Position numbers and translations under genes: made by a program. The notes under the pieces were generated by a model. It searched no databases. It worked only from the letters and a program-made list of their open reading frames with translations, and was not told where the DNA came from. 64,000 nucleotides of DNA, taken from positions 620,001 through 684,000 of the forward strand of contig NZ_JAIOUB010000002.1 in NCBI RefSeq assembly GCF_019931215.1, read 5' to 3'. This DNA is from Alcanivorax limicola (GTDB taxonomy: Bacteria; Pseudomonadota; Gammaproteobacteria; Pseudomonadales; Alcanivoracaceae). Positions 7,276 to 15,777 of this stretch are shown here, piece after piece; position 1 is the first letter of the stretch, and every line of letters starts with the position of its first letter.

Positions 7276-8958
7276 TCACGGCGCGCTACTTTCGGCAGGC
7301 GGTGTCTGCTTCAGGCGCCGCAACGCACCGATGCATTCCAGTGTCACCAGCACCGCGGCCACCAGCACCACGATATCCAGCCCCAGCAGGAACCATTCGC
7401 CGTCCAGATAGAGGTTGCGCAGCTGCAACAGCAGCGCTGCCAGTGTCATGGCCAGCAAGAAGACCAGCGGGATCAGGGTGTAACGCGCGGGCCGCCCGAG
7501 ACGTACCAGCATCACGGTGATGACCAGCAGGGTCAGGCCTGCCAGCAGTTGGTTGGTGGTGCCGAACAGGGGCCAGATCAACATGCCACCACTGCCGTCC
7601 GCGCCGCCGGCACCGAAGGCCAGGATCAGGCAGCTGGCCACCGCCAGCAAGGTGGCGGGCAGCGCTTTGCCCATCCAGGGAATCTCATAGATCACACTCC
7701 ATTCCTGGAAGATGTAGCGTTGCAGCCGCAGACCGGTATCCATGGTGGTGCCGGCGAACAGCGCGGCCATGACGGTCAGCAGTGTGGCACCCACCGCCAC
7801 ATCCATGCCCGTGCCGGCATGCAATATGTTGGCGCCGCCATTCACGAAGGCGCCCATGCTGCCCTGGCCGTAGGCGGTGTAGATCGCCTGCCAGTCAGCG
7901 AGGGTGGCAAAGCCGGCGCAGGTGGCGATGATCGCCGCCAGGGCCAGCGAGCCCTCGCCGACGGCGCCGAAATAGCCGACAAAACGGGCGTCCGGCTCCC
8001 GATCCAGTTGCTTGGATGTGGTGCCGGAGGACACCAGCCCGTGAAAGCCTGAGATGGCGCCACAGGCGATGGTGACGAACAGCAACGGAATCAGCGATGG
8101 CGTGCCTGCGGGGACATCGGCATTGACCATGGGCGCCACCAGCGTCGGGTTGGCCACCAGCACCGCCCCGTAGAGCAGAATCAGCCCGATGAACAATTGC
8201 AGGCCGTTGATGTAATCCCGGGGTTGCAGCAGCACCCACACCGGCAGCAGCGAGGCGATGGCCGCGTAGAAGAACAGGATCAGGATCCAGCTGGCGCCTG
8301 CCGACAGGCCCAGGGTGGTTTCCGGCAGCGAGATCGGCACCTGCGGCCCCACGTAAATCAGCGCGTAGAGTGCCGCAACGCCCAGCACGGACACGAGGCC
8401 CAGGCCAATGATGCGCCGGTAGATCAGCTGGCCGATGATCAGGGCAACGGCGATGGCGCCCCATACCGGGACCACCGCGCCGGGGTTGTTGATCAGCAGG
8501 CGGGAAATCACCACGGCAAATACCGCGTTGACCATCAACAACACCAGGAAGATGACGATCATGAAGACCGCCCGGGCGCGGCGCCCCACCACCTCGCCGG
8601 TGAGGGCGCCGATGGACCGGGCGCGATTGCGCACGCTGGCCCAGATGGCGCCGAAGTCGTGTATGCCGGCGAAGAAGATGGTGCCCAGCACGACCCAGAG
8701 GAATGCGGGCAACCAGCCCCAGATCACTGCGATGGCGGGGCCAACGATGGGGGCGGCGCCTGCCACGGAGGTGAAGTGGTGGCCCCAGAGCACGAAGCGG
8801 TTGGTCGGCACAAAGTCGACGCCGTCCTCGAACTCATGGGCGGGGGTGCGGAAATCCGGGTCCAGCTGGTAGATGCGCTCGGCGATGAAGCGGGAGTAGA
8901 GGAAATAGCCCGCTGCCATACCGCCCAGGCCCAGCAGCATTAACACGATGGCGCTCAT
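7276..8958 (-). CDS. CstA/BtsT-family carbon starvation transporter
   Basis: A 560-residue inner-membrane protein with about 15 hydrophobic segments, belonging to the CstA family of peptide/pyruvate transporters. Family motifs visible are 'GHHFTSVAGAAPIVGPAIAV' (about residues 59-78), 'FAGIHDFGAIWASVRN' and 'CGAISGFHGLVSSGTTSKQL'. E. coli CstA and BtsT import peptides and pyruvate respectively; at 560 residues this is shorter than E. coli CstA (about 700), so a truncated C-terminal subclass is likely. The substrate is not determined. The ATG at 8958 has GGGAG upstream. It heads the three-gene unit with the CC protein and the ArsA-like ATPase. Confidence 0.9.
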   Translation of the reverse strand: MSAIVLMLLGLGGMAAGYFLYSRFIAERIYQLDPDFRTPAHEFEDGVDFVPTNRFVLWGHHFTSVAGAAPIVGPAIAVIWGWLPAFLWVVLGTIFFAGIHDFGAIWASVRNRARSIGALTGEVVGRRARAVFMIVIFLVLLMVNAVFAVVISRLLINNPGAVVPVWGAIAVALIIGQLIYRRIIGLGLVSVLGVAALYALIYVGPQVPISLPETTLGLSAGASWILILFFYAAIASLLPVWVLLQPRDYINGLQLFIGLILLYGAVLVANPTLVAPMVNADVPAGTPSLIPLLFVTIACGAISGFHGLVSSGTTSKQLDREPDARFVGYFGAVGEGSLALAAIIATCAGFATLADWQAIYTAYGQGSMGAFVNGGANILHAGTGMDVAVGATLLTVMAALFAGTTMDTGLRLQRYIFQEWSVIYEIPWMGKALPATLLAVASCLILAFGAGGADGSGGMLIWPLFGTTNQLLAGLTLLVITVMLVRLGRPARYTLIPLVFLLAMTLAALLLQLRNLYLDGEWFLLGLDIVVLVAAVLVTLECIGALRRLKQTPPAESSAP

Positions 8959-9037
8959 GGAAGCTCCCGGTGTTGTTGTTCTGAGGTACTCAACTCTAAC
9001 GGTAACCGGGGCTTAGTCAATCAGACCAAAGTCAGAG

Positions 9038-9059
9038 GCTGCGCCTTTCCCGGCGCAGC
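9038..9059 (-). terminator. Possible terminator after lysA
   Basis: An 8-base perfect stem (9038-9045 with 9052-9059) lies just past the lysA stop on its template. The following T-tract is weak, so this may be only a partial or Rho-assisted terminator. Confidence 0.45.
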
Positions 9060-9065
9060 ATGGAT

Positions 9066-10307
9066 TCAGGGCAGGAGCGACTCCAGCCGCATTTGCTCCT
9101 CGATGGTCTCGCGCTGGCGCACCAGGAAGGCCTGATCGCCGTCCACCATGATTTCAGCGGGGCGGTTGCGGCTGTTGTAGTTGCTGGCCATGGAGAAGCC
9201 ATAGGCGCCAGCCGAGCGCACCGCCAGCAGGTCGCCGGTTTCCAGCGCCAGGGTGCGCTGCTTGCCAAGAAAGTCGCCGGTCTCACACACCGGGCCGACG
9301 ATATCCCACTCCCGGCAGTCGGCATCGTGGGGTTGCACGGGCACGATGTCCTGCCAGGCGGCATACAGGCTGGGGCGAATCAGGTCATTCATGGCGCCGT
9401 CGATAATGGCAAAATTCTTGTGCGGTGTTGGCTTGAGATACAACACCCGGGTCAGGAACACCCCGGCATTGGCGGCGATGGCGCGCCCCGGTTCGATATG
9501 CACCGGCATGTCGCCGGGAATATGGCGCAGCAAGGCGCGAATGTACTCGTCAGGTGCTGGCGGGGTCTCGTCCCGGTAGCGCACGCCGAGGCCGCCGCCC
9601 AGATCCAGATGACGGATATGAATGCCGCGGTGAGAGAGTTTTTCCACCAGAGCCAGCACCCGAGCCAGCGCATCCTCGAAGGGGGCCAGGCTGGTGAGCT
9701 GGCTGCCGATGTGGCAGTCCACACCGAGCACGCGCAGATGCGGCAGGTCCGCAGCGCGTTGATACAGTGCCGGGGCGTCCTCAATGTCGACGCCGAATTT
9801 GTTGTCCTTGAGCCCGGTGGAAATATAGGGGTGCGTCTGGGCATCTACATCGGGATTGACGCGAATCGATACCGGCGCAATCGTGTCCTGTTCGCTGGCC
9901 ACCATGTTCAGCAGCTCGAGCTCGGCGGCGGATTCCACGTTGAAGCAGTGGATGCCGGCGGCCAGTGCCGCGATCATCTCGTCGGCGGTCTTGCCGACGC
10001 CGGAGAAGACGATCTTGTCGGGCGCACCGCCGGCGCGCAGCACCCGCTCCAGCTCGCCGCCGGAGACGATATCGAAGCCGGCGCCGAGGCGCGCCAGCAC
10101 GTTCAGTACCGCGATATTGGAGTTGGCCTTTACCGCATAATAAACCTGATGCGGGTGATCGCCGAAGGCGTCATCAAAGGCGCGAAAATGCCGCTCCAGG
10201 GTCGCCCGGGAGTACACATACAGCGGGGTGCCGAAGCGTTCAGCCAGGTCGCCGAGAGCAATGTCCTCGGCAAACAGGTGGCCGTCGCGATACTGAAAGT
10301 GGTCCAT
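9066..10307 (-). CDS. lysA: Diaminopimelate decarboxylase
   Basis: A 413-residue PLP enzyme that decarboxylates meso-diaminopimelate to lysine. The PLP lysine is Lys60 in 'YYAVKANSN', 'DLGGGLGV' and 'EPGRAI' bind phosphate, and 'GPVCETGDF' carries the active-site Cys contributed across the dimer. I chose the ATG at 10307 ('MDHFQYRDGHLF'), the standard start; the frame runs further upstream only because it overlaps the small lipoprotein gene in another frame. It follows lptM by 34 bases, so the two are probably cotranscribed. In Pseudomonas dapF follows directly, but here it is displaced. Confidence 0.97.
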   Translation of the reverse strand: MDHFQYRDGHLFAEDIALGDLAERFGTPLYVYSRATLERHFRAFDDAFGDHPHQVYYAVKANSNIAVLNVLARLGAGFDIVSGGELERVLRAGGAPDKIVFSGVGKTADEMIAALAAGIHCFNVESAAELELLNMVASEQDTIAPVSIRVNPDVDAQTHPYISTGLKDNKFGVDIEDAPALYQRAADLPHLRVLGVDCHIGSQLTSLAPFEDALARVLALVEKLSHRGIHIRHLDLGGGLGVRYRDETPPAPDEYIRALLRHIPGDMPVHIEPGRAIAANAGVFLTRVLYLKPTPHKNFAIIDGAMNDLIRPSLYAAWQDIVPVQPHDADCREWDIVGPVCETGDFLGKQRTLALETGDLLAVRSAGAYGFSMASNYNSRNRPAEIMVDGDQAFLVRQRETIEEQMRLESLLP

Positions 10308-10341
10308 GTGCTGCGCCTCATTACCTGTCCCGGTGAGGGGA

Positions 10342-10509
10342 TCAATCGTCGTTGTCTTCGCTGTCGCTGACATCGCTATCAGCATCGGTCGGGGTGGATG
10401 GCGCCGGTTGGCTGGTGGCGTTGCCGGTTTCGCCGGGGAAATACAACGCGCCACGCTGTCCGCACGCGGACAGCATCAGCACCAGTAGCATTATCGCGCA
10501 GTAACGCAT
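10342..10509 (-). CDS. lptM: Small lipoprotein LptM (YifL/LppL family)
   Basis: A 55-residue lipoprotein precursor easily missed by length filters. Positively charged start 'MRYC', hydrophobic core 'AIMLLVLMLS' and lipobox 'LSAC' with the acylated Cys at 16, followed by the family signature 'GQRGALYFP' and then an acidic Asp/Ser/Pro-rich tail. In E. coli LptM assists oxidative maturation of the LPS transporter LptD. The Shine-Dalgarno GGGAGG lies at good spacing from the ATG at 10509. The family is usually found directly upstream of lysA-dapF, as here for lysA. Confidence 0.88.
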   Translation of the reverse strand: MRYCAIMLLVLMLSACGQRGALYFPGETGNATSQPAPSTPTDADSDVSDSEDNDD

Positions 10510-10543
10510 GATGTCCTCCCGTTCCTGTTCCCGTTATGGCTGC

Positions 10544-11929
10544 TCAGCCAAGGCGCTGCCGTGCTCGCGCTACCGCCGCCCGGACCTGGTCCGGCGCGGT
10601 GCCGCCGACATGGTTGCGCGCGCTTACCGAGCCCTCAAGTGTCAGCACCTCGAACACATCGTCGTCGATCTGGTCGCTGAACTGGCGCAACTCGCTCAGG
10701 CTCATGTCGCTCAGGTCCTTCTTGCTGGAGACGCCGTAGCCGACGGCCTTGCCGACCACCTCATGAGCGTCCCGGAAGGCGATGCCCTTGCGCACCAGAT
10801 AGTCGGCGAGATCGGTGGCTGTGGCAAAACCGCGCCGGGCGGCTTCGCGCATCACGTCACGATTCGGTTCAATGGCCGGCACCATGTCAGCGAAGGCGCG
10901 CAGGCTGCCAAGCAGAGTGTCCACAGCGTCGAACAGTGGCTCCTTGTCTTCCTGGTTATCCTTGTTGTAGGCCAGCGGCTGACTTTTCATCAACGTCAGC
11001 AGGCAGATCAGATGCCCGTTGACGCGGCCGGTCTTGCCGCGCACCAGCTCTGGCACATCCGGATTCTTTTTCTGCGGCATGATGGAGCTGCCGGTGCAGA
11101 AGCGGTCGGGCAGATTGATGAAACCGAACTGGGCGCTGGTCCACAGCACCAGTTCTTCGCTCATGCGCGAGAGGTGGGTCATGCACAGTGCGGCCATGGC
11201 GCAGAATTCAATGGCGAAATCCCGGTCGCTGACGGCGTCCAGCGAGTTCTGGCAAACCTCGTCGAAGCCCAGCAGCTCGCAGGTGCGTTCCCGATTGATC
11301 GGGTAAGTGGTACCGGCCAGTGCAGCGCTGCCCAGCGGCATGCGGTTGGTGCGCTTGCGGCAGTCCGCCAGACGCTCGCGGTCACGGCGCAGCATTTCGA
11401 ACCAGGCCAGCAGATGATGACCAAATGTCACCGGCTGTGCGGTTTGCAAATGGGTAAAGCCGGGCATGATGGTGGCGGCTTCGCGCTCCGCCAGGCCCAG
11501 CATGCCCTGCATCAGCCGATGCAGTTCGCGGTCGATCAGGTCAATGTGATCAAGCAGCCAGAGGCGAATATCGGTGGCCACCTGATCGTTGCGGCTGCGG
11601 CCGGTGTGCAATTTCTTGCCGGTAATGCCGATGCGATCGGTCAGCCGCGCTTCGATGTTCATATGCACATCTTCCAGCGCCACGGACCACTGGAATTCGC
11701 CGCGCTCGATCTCCTCGCGAATCTCGGTCAGGCCATTGATGATGGCCTCGCGCTCCGCATCAGTCAGCACGCCGACCTCCGAGAGCATGGTGGCGTGGGC
11801 GATGGAGCCGCGGATATCCTGGGCATACATGCGCTGGTCGAAATTCACGCTGGCGGTGAATTCCTGGACAAACTGATCGGTGGACTCGCTGAAGCGGCCG
11901 CCCCAGAGTTTGTTTTGCTTGTCAGCCAT
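10544..11929 (-). CDS. argH: Argininosuccinate lyase
   Basis: A 461-residue ArgH that cleaves argininosuccinate into arginine and fumarate, the last step of arginine synthesis. The fumarase/aspartase-superfamily signature '[12 protein letters not shown]' carries the catalytic Ser (281/282), and His160 lies in '[10 protein letters not shown]'. The ATG at 11929 has GAGGAAG upstream. The gene is divergent from algZ across 124 bases, an arrangement conserved in Pseudomonas. The lptM gene starts 34 bases after its stop in the same direction. Confidence 0.97.
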   Translation of the reverse strand: MADKQNKLWGGRFSESTDQFVQEFTASVNFDQRMYAQDIRGSIAHATMLSEVGVLTDAEREAIINGLTEIREEIERGEFQWSVALEDVHMNIEARLTDRIGITGKKLHTGRSRNDQVATDIRLWLLDHIDLIDRELHRLMQGMLGLAEREAATIMPGFTHLQTAQPVTFGHHLLAWFEMLRRDRERLADCRKRTNRMPLGSAALAGTTYPINRERTCELLGFDEVCQNSLDAVSDRDFAIEFCAMAALCMTHLSRMSEELVLWTSAQFGFINLPDRFCTGSSIMPQKKNPDVPELVRGKTGRVNGHLICLLTLMKSQPLAYNKDNQEDKEPLFDAVDTLLGSLRAFADMVPAIEPNRDVMREAARRGFATATDLADYLVRKGIAFRDAHEVVGKAVGYGVSSKKDLSDMSLSELRQFSDQIDDDVFEVLTLEGSVSARNHVGGTAPDQVRAAVARARQRLG

Positions 11930-12053
11930 GGATCTTCCTCATTAACCGTTCAACCGGAAAGGCGCGCAGTATAGCACCTCAGGGTCGCCCACGGCGCGGG
12001 CCTCAGGTATAAGGACTGCTGGGGCGCTGCCACCCGCCCGTCAGGATTGAGGT

Positions 12054-13136
12054 ATGCCAGCCATGACACTCCGCAACACGCCAGAGACGACGACCAGTCG
12101 GGCTTTCCTGCCGGATCTCTGTGAGGCGCGCGCTGTGCTCGTGGTGGTGGTCATGGCTCAGCTGGTGGCGATCGTGCTGACCCTGATGGCGACCTACTAC
12201 GAGCCTTTCAGCTTTCAGCGTCTGGGGCTGACGTCGTTCTTCATGCAGTGGGTGGGGCTGACCTCGGCGGCGCTGATCTGTGCGCTGCGCCAGCGCCTCA
12301 ATCGCTTGCCGTTGAGTTGGGCGGCCCTGGCGGTCGTGGCACTGGTAGTGCTCAACACCTTGCTGTTCAGCGTCGTGGCGTTGTTGCTGCCGACCTGGGT
12401 TGATCCGGGCCCTGGTCCGGTGCTCTGGCATGCCAATGTGGTGGTCAACGTGGCGATCGCGGCGATTGTCGCGGGTGTGGTGATGCGCTACTTCTATATT
12501 CAGGAGCAGCTGCGGCTCAAGGGCGAGGCCGAGCTCGAAGCTCGCATTCAGGCGTTGCAGTCCCGTATCCGTCCGCACTTTCTGTTCAACAGCATGAACA
12601 TCATCTCCAGTCTTATCGCGGTGGCGCCGGAGGCGGCCGAGCAGGCCGTGGAAGATCTGGCCCGGTTATTTCGGGCCAGCCTGCGGGAGGGCCCGGCGGA
12701 GGTGCCGTTGAGCCAGGAGCTGGATCTGTGCCGCCGCTATGCCCGCATCGAGGGATTGCGGATGGGGGAGCGGCTGCGGGTGGGCTGGGATATCCAGCTG
12801 GACCCGACGCAGGTGACAATCCCCTTGTTGACCTTGCAGCCCTTGCTGGAGAATGCCATCTACCATGGCATCCAGCCCCGTGCAGAAGGGGGGTATGTGC
12901 AGGTGCGTGTTGCCCGGGATGGCGATATGCTGGAGGTACTGGTCACCAATCCGTTGCCCGTGACGGAGGCTGCTGCCGGGGCTTCATCGGCAGATCCATC
13001 AGCCAGCCAGGGGAACCGCATGGCGCTGGATAATATCCGCCATCGGTTGGCGGCGCTTTACGGGGAACGGGCATCGGTGGATGCCAGAGCAAATAATAAT
13101 GAATACAGGGTGACCCTGCGTTACCCGATTGCCTGA
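12054..13136 (+). CDS. algZ: LytS-type sensor histidine kinase (AlgZ/FimS-like)
   Basis: A 360-residue membrane kinase of the LytS/AlgZ family. Four hydrophobic segments fill residues 28-145, followed by a short coiled coil and the unusual His-kinase domain: 'IRPHFLFNSMN' carries the phospho-acceptor candidate His175, and 'LQPLLENAIYHGI' is the N box. A conventional G-box is weak, as is normal for this group. In Pseudomonas AlgZ/FimS acts with AlgR on alginate, twitching motility and type IV pili. The gene order argH / algZ / algR is the same. The algR start lies 14 bases downstream. An alternative ATG is at 12063. Confidence 0.88.
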   Translation: MPAMTLRNTPETTTSRAFLPDLCEARAVLVVVVMAQLVAIVLTLMATYYEPFSFQRLGLTSFFMQWVGLTSAALICALRQRLNRLPLSWAALAVVALVVLNTLLFSVVALLLPTWVDPGPGPVLWHANVVVNVAIAAIVAGVVMRYFYIQEQLRLKGEAELEARIQALQSRIRPHFLFNSMNIISSLIAVAPEAAEQAVEDLARLFRASLREGPAEVPLSQELDLCRRYARIEGLRMGERLRVGWDIQLDPTQVTIPLLTLQPLLENAIYHGIQPRAEGGYVQVRVARDGDMLEVLVTNPLPVTEAAAGASSADPSASQGNRMALDNIRHRLAALYGERASVDARANNNEYRVTLRYPIA

Positions 13137-13149
13137 ATCAGGGGGCTTG

Positions 13150-13887
13150 ATGCGAGTACTCGTCTGTGACGACGAACAGTTGGCGCGGGAGCGTCTGGTA
13201 CGGCTGATTGACAGTCTCGACGACGTCGAGGTGGTGGAGCAGGCGAGCAACGGCCGGGAGGCAGTGCTGGCGGCCCAGCGTGTGCAGCCGGATGTGGTGC
13301 TGATGGATATCCGTATGCCGGATATGGATGGCCTTGAGGCGGCGGCGCATATGGCGCGCGCAGAAGAACCGCCCGCTGTGATTTTCTGTACCGCCTATGA
13401 TGAGCATGCCCTGGATGCCTTTCGGGTGCATGCCATGGACTATCTGCTCAAACCGGTGAACCGGGAGGAATTGTCTGCCGCCCTGGCGCGCGCGGATGGC
13501 CTCGCGCGTCATCAGCGTATCCCTGACAATCTTGAGGGCGCGGCCTCGGGGCGTCGGCGTCGGCACATCTCTGCGCGGACTCACCGGGGGATGGAGCTGG
13601 TCCCGGTGGCTGATGTGCGTTATTTCCTCGCCGATCAGAAGTACATCACGGTGCGCTACGGGGACGGTGAGGTACTGATTGATGAGACCCTCAAGGATCT
13701 GGAGGAGGAGTTCGGCGATCAGTTTGTCCGGGTGCACCGCAATGCGCTGGCGGCCCTGAGTTATATCGAGGGCATGGAGCAGTCGGGGCACGGGCATCAC
13801 CAGCTGCGCCTGCGCGGGCTTGATGAGCCGCTGGTGGTCAGCCGCCGCCATGTGGCCGGGTTGCGTAAGCTCATGCAGCGGCTATGA
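13150..13887 (+). CDS. algR: LytTR response regulator (AlgR-like)
   Basis: A 245-residue response regulator with an N-terminal receiver domain (1-120) and a C-terminal LytTR DNA-binding domain (about 140-245). Phospho-acceptor Asp53 is in 'VVLMDIRMPDMDG'; the acidic pair is at 7-8 and the conserved Lys in 'DYLLKPVNREEL'. LytTR hallmarks are 'ADQKYITVRYGDGE' and 'FVRVHRNALAALSYI'. It is the partner of the upstream LytS-type kinase and is presumably activated by it. The ATG at 13150 has GGGGG upstream. Its targets cannot be deduced from this window. Confidence 0.92.
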   Translation: MRVLVCDDEQLARERLVRLIDSLDDVEVVEQASNGREAVLAAQRVQPDVVLMDIRMPDMDGLEAAAHMARAEEPPAVIFCTAYDEHALDAFRVHAMDYLLKPVNREELSAALARADGLARHQRIPDNLEGAASGRRRRHISARTHRGMELVPVADVRYFLADQKYITVRYGDGEVLIDETLKDLEEEFGDQFVRVHRNALAALSYIEGMEQSGHGHHQLRLRGLDEPLVVSRRHVAGLRKLMQRL

Positions 13888-13944
13888 TAAGGGCCTGACA
13901 CAAGGTATTGAGCACACCATAAAAACAACAATCAGAGGTAAGTC

Positions 13945-14268
13945 ATGAAAACAATCCTGCCAGCGCTCATCGCTGTAGTGCTTCTTTGTTCCGGTCTGAT
14001 GGGCTGCGCGACGGCCACCATGCCGGTCTCCGGTTTCATGTACGGTAACGTCAAGGCGCCGATGACGGGCACCGCTGCCCCGGGGCAGACCACTCTGGTT
14101 GGTCGTGCTTCGGTGCGTTCCATTCTGGGCCTGATCGCCTCCGGGGATGCCAGTATCCATACCGCAGCCCGCAACGGGGGCATCACGGAAATTCACTATG
14201 TGGACTACGAGTCCCAGAATTTCTTTGGTGTCCTGGCTGAATTCACGGTAGTGGTCTACGGGAACTGA
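13945..14268 (+). CDS. TRL-like lipoprotein
   Basis: A 107-residue exported lipoprotein with lipobox 'LMGC' (Cys21) after a hydrophobic h-region. The body 'GFMYGNVKAPM', 'VGRASVRSILGLIASGDASIHTAARNGGITEIHYVDYES' resembles the TRL family, named for proteins encoded in tRNA-linked repeats, whose function is unknown. AGAGGT precedes the ATG. It lies 57 bases after algR but looks like a separate unit. The DNA past its stop holds an inverted repeat (14299-14340) that may terminate it. Confidence 0.82.
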   Translation: MKTILPALIAVVLLCSGLMGCATATMPVSGFMYGNVKAPMTGTAAPGQTTLVGRASVRSILGLIASGDASIHTAARNGGITEIHYVDYESQNFFGVLAEFTVVVYGN

Positions 14269-14298
14269 ATACATCTGGCCCGTCTGAACCTGTCCGGG

Positions 14299-14340
14299 CT
14301 CCAGTGAGAAAGCGACAATCCGTGCTTTCTTTCACTGGAG
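14299..14340 (+). promoter_or_regulatory. Inverted repeat that includes the downstream Shine-Dalgarno
   Basis: Left arm 14299-14313 and right arm 14324-14340 pair over about 15 bases with a small bulge and a 10-base loop. The right arm ends in GGAG, the ribosome-binding site of the START-like gene at 14347. It can be read as the terminator of the TRL gene or as a switch hiding the ribosome site; no T-tract follows. Confidence 0.5.
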
Positions 14341-14346
14341 CGTGGC

Positions 14347-14769
14347 ATGGCCCTGCAGAAAATCGATATCCGCAAGGAATTTCCCTACCCCGTCGAGCAG
14401 CTGTTCGGCTTTTTGAGCGTGCACAAGAATCTGGAGGCGATCTTCGTGCCAGCGCGCATCGACAGGGTGCGCGACGGGGTTGATACGCCGGATGGGCTGA
14501 AATCTGTCCGCCGCCTGCGCATCCTGATTGCACCCGCCTTCGAGGAAACAGTGACGCTGTTCCGCGAAAACGAGCGCATCGAATACCGCATTACCCGGGG
14601 CAGTCCGCTGCGTAATCACCATGGCGTGATGCGCTTCAGCGCCACACCCGAAGGTTCTGTCCTGCATTACACTATCGAGTTCGAGGGCAAGTTGCCGTTG
14701 ATCGGTCCGTTGGTCCGCGCCGCGCTCAATCGCGGTATTCGCCAGGGCCTGGACAAGCTGCGGCTGTGA
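14347..14769 (+). CDS. SRPBCC (START-like) family protein
   Basis: A 140-residue protein of the SRPBCC/polyketide-cyclase fold, a cavity-forming family that binds hydrophobic ligands. The N-terminal strand-helix 'IDIRKEFPYPVEQLFGFLSVHKNLEAIF' is typical, followed by alternating strands and the long C-terminal helix 'LIGPLVRAALNRGIRQGLDKL'. No catalytic residues can be assigned. The ligand is unknown. Its ribosome-binding site lies inside the inverted repeat described at 14299-14340, which could couple its translation to read-through from the TRL gene. Confidence 0.82.
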   Translation: MALQKIDIRKEFPYPVEQLFGFLSVHKNLEAIFVPARIDRVRDGVDTPDGLKSVRRLRILIAPAFEETVTLFRENERIEYRITRGSPLRNHHGVMRFSATPEGSVLHYTIEFEGKLPLIGPLVRAALNRGIRQGLDKLRL

Positions 14770-14846
14770 GATGCGACGCCGAGATGCGTAGTACAGCGTG
14801 AAGCCGCTAGACTGGGCACTCGACAATCGCTCCGGGAGCCTGCTGG

Positions 14847-15761
14847 ATGAAAGCTGCTTTTCTGTACTGGTTCGGCATTCTGCGCGCCGCGCTGGATAAC
14901 TGGCTCAAGAGTCATGCTTTTATCTATGCTGGCGCGCTGGCCTTCTTCACGGTGTTCTCCATTGCCCCGGTCGTGATTCTGGCTGTCCATGTCATCAGCC
15001 TGGTGCTGAGTACCGAGGCGGCGATGGCGCAGATCATGGAGCAATTGCAGGCGGCCATTGGCGAAGAGGCTGCCGAGGCAGTTCGGGTGGCCGTGGCGGG
15101 CACGGAGATTGATCACAGTGGTCTGGTGCCGACGCTGATTGGTATTGGCGCCATGGTAATTGGCGCGACGACGGTGTTTGCGCAGCTGCAACGTTCGCTG
15201 AACAATATCTGGGATGTGGCGCCGCGCCCTTCGAGAAATACGCTTTTCCTGCTGTTCAAGAGCCGGGTGTTGTCGCTGACGATTGTGTTGTCCATCGGCT
15301 TTATTCTGCTGGTCTCGCTGTTACTGAGCGTCATACTGCGCGCCATCATGATATTCGCCTCCGACTGGCTGCCGGTCCCCGGTATGGCGATGGTCGGCAT
15401 GGAGGCAATACTGTCGATTTCGGTAATCACCTTGCTGTTTGCGACGATCTTCCGCGTGCTGCCTGACGTCATCTTGCGCTGGAAAGATGTCATGCTCGGG
15501 GCATTTATCACGGCGCTGCTTTTTACCCTCGGGCGCATTCTGATTGCTACCTACCTCGCCAACGCAGGCACTGCATCGACGTACGGTGCGGCCGGTTCAC
15601 TGGTGCTGTTACTGCTGTGGGTGAACTACTCTTCGTTGATACTGCTGTTCGGTGCTGCGTTTACCCGTGCACATACAGAGGCCAGAGGGGTGCGTATCCG
15701 GCCACGTAATACGGCAGTGTGTGTGCACAAGACCCTGATAGAAGATGATGAGGCAGGATGA
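14847..15761 (+). CDS. yihY: YihY/virulence factor BrkB family membrane protein
   Basis: A 304-residue inner-membrane protein with six hydrophobic segments. The family signature 'HAFIYAGALAFFTVFSIAPVVILAV' lies at residues 23-47, 'GATTVFAQLQRSLNNIWDV' follows the second segment, and 'TYGAAGSLVLLLLWVNYSSLILLFGA' is the last conserved block. Its function is not established; the earlier link to serum resistance and to ribonuclease BN is not supported. GGGAG lies upstream of the ATG. It is convergent with the 231-residue Cys-motif protein, leaving 16 bases between stops. Confidence 0.9.
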   Translation: MKAAFLYWFGILRAALDNWLKSHAFIYAGALAFFTVFSIAPVVILAVHVISLVLSTEAAMAQIMEQLQAAIGEEAAEAVRVAVAGTEIDHSGLVPTLIGIGAMVIGATTVFAQLQRSLNNIWDVAPRPSRNTLFLLFKSRVLSLTIVLSIGFILLVSLLLSVILRAIMIFASDWLPVPGMAMVGMEAILSISVITLLFATIFRVLPDVILRWKDVMLGAFITALLFTLGRILIATYLANAGTASTYGAAGSLVLLLLWVNYSSLILLFGAAFTRAHTEARGVRIRPRNTAVCVHKTLIEDDEAG

Positions 15762-15777
15762 TTGCGATCTGTCGCAC

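Noticed and set aside
7276..7300. Extension of the CC-ending protein upstream through the cstA stop
   Set aside because: The cstA stop lies 13 bases before the ATG, and sequence further upstream is in the cstA frame.
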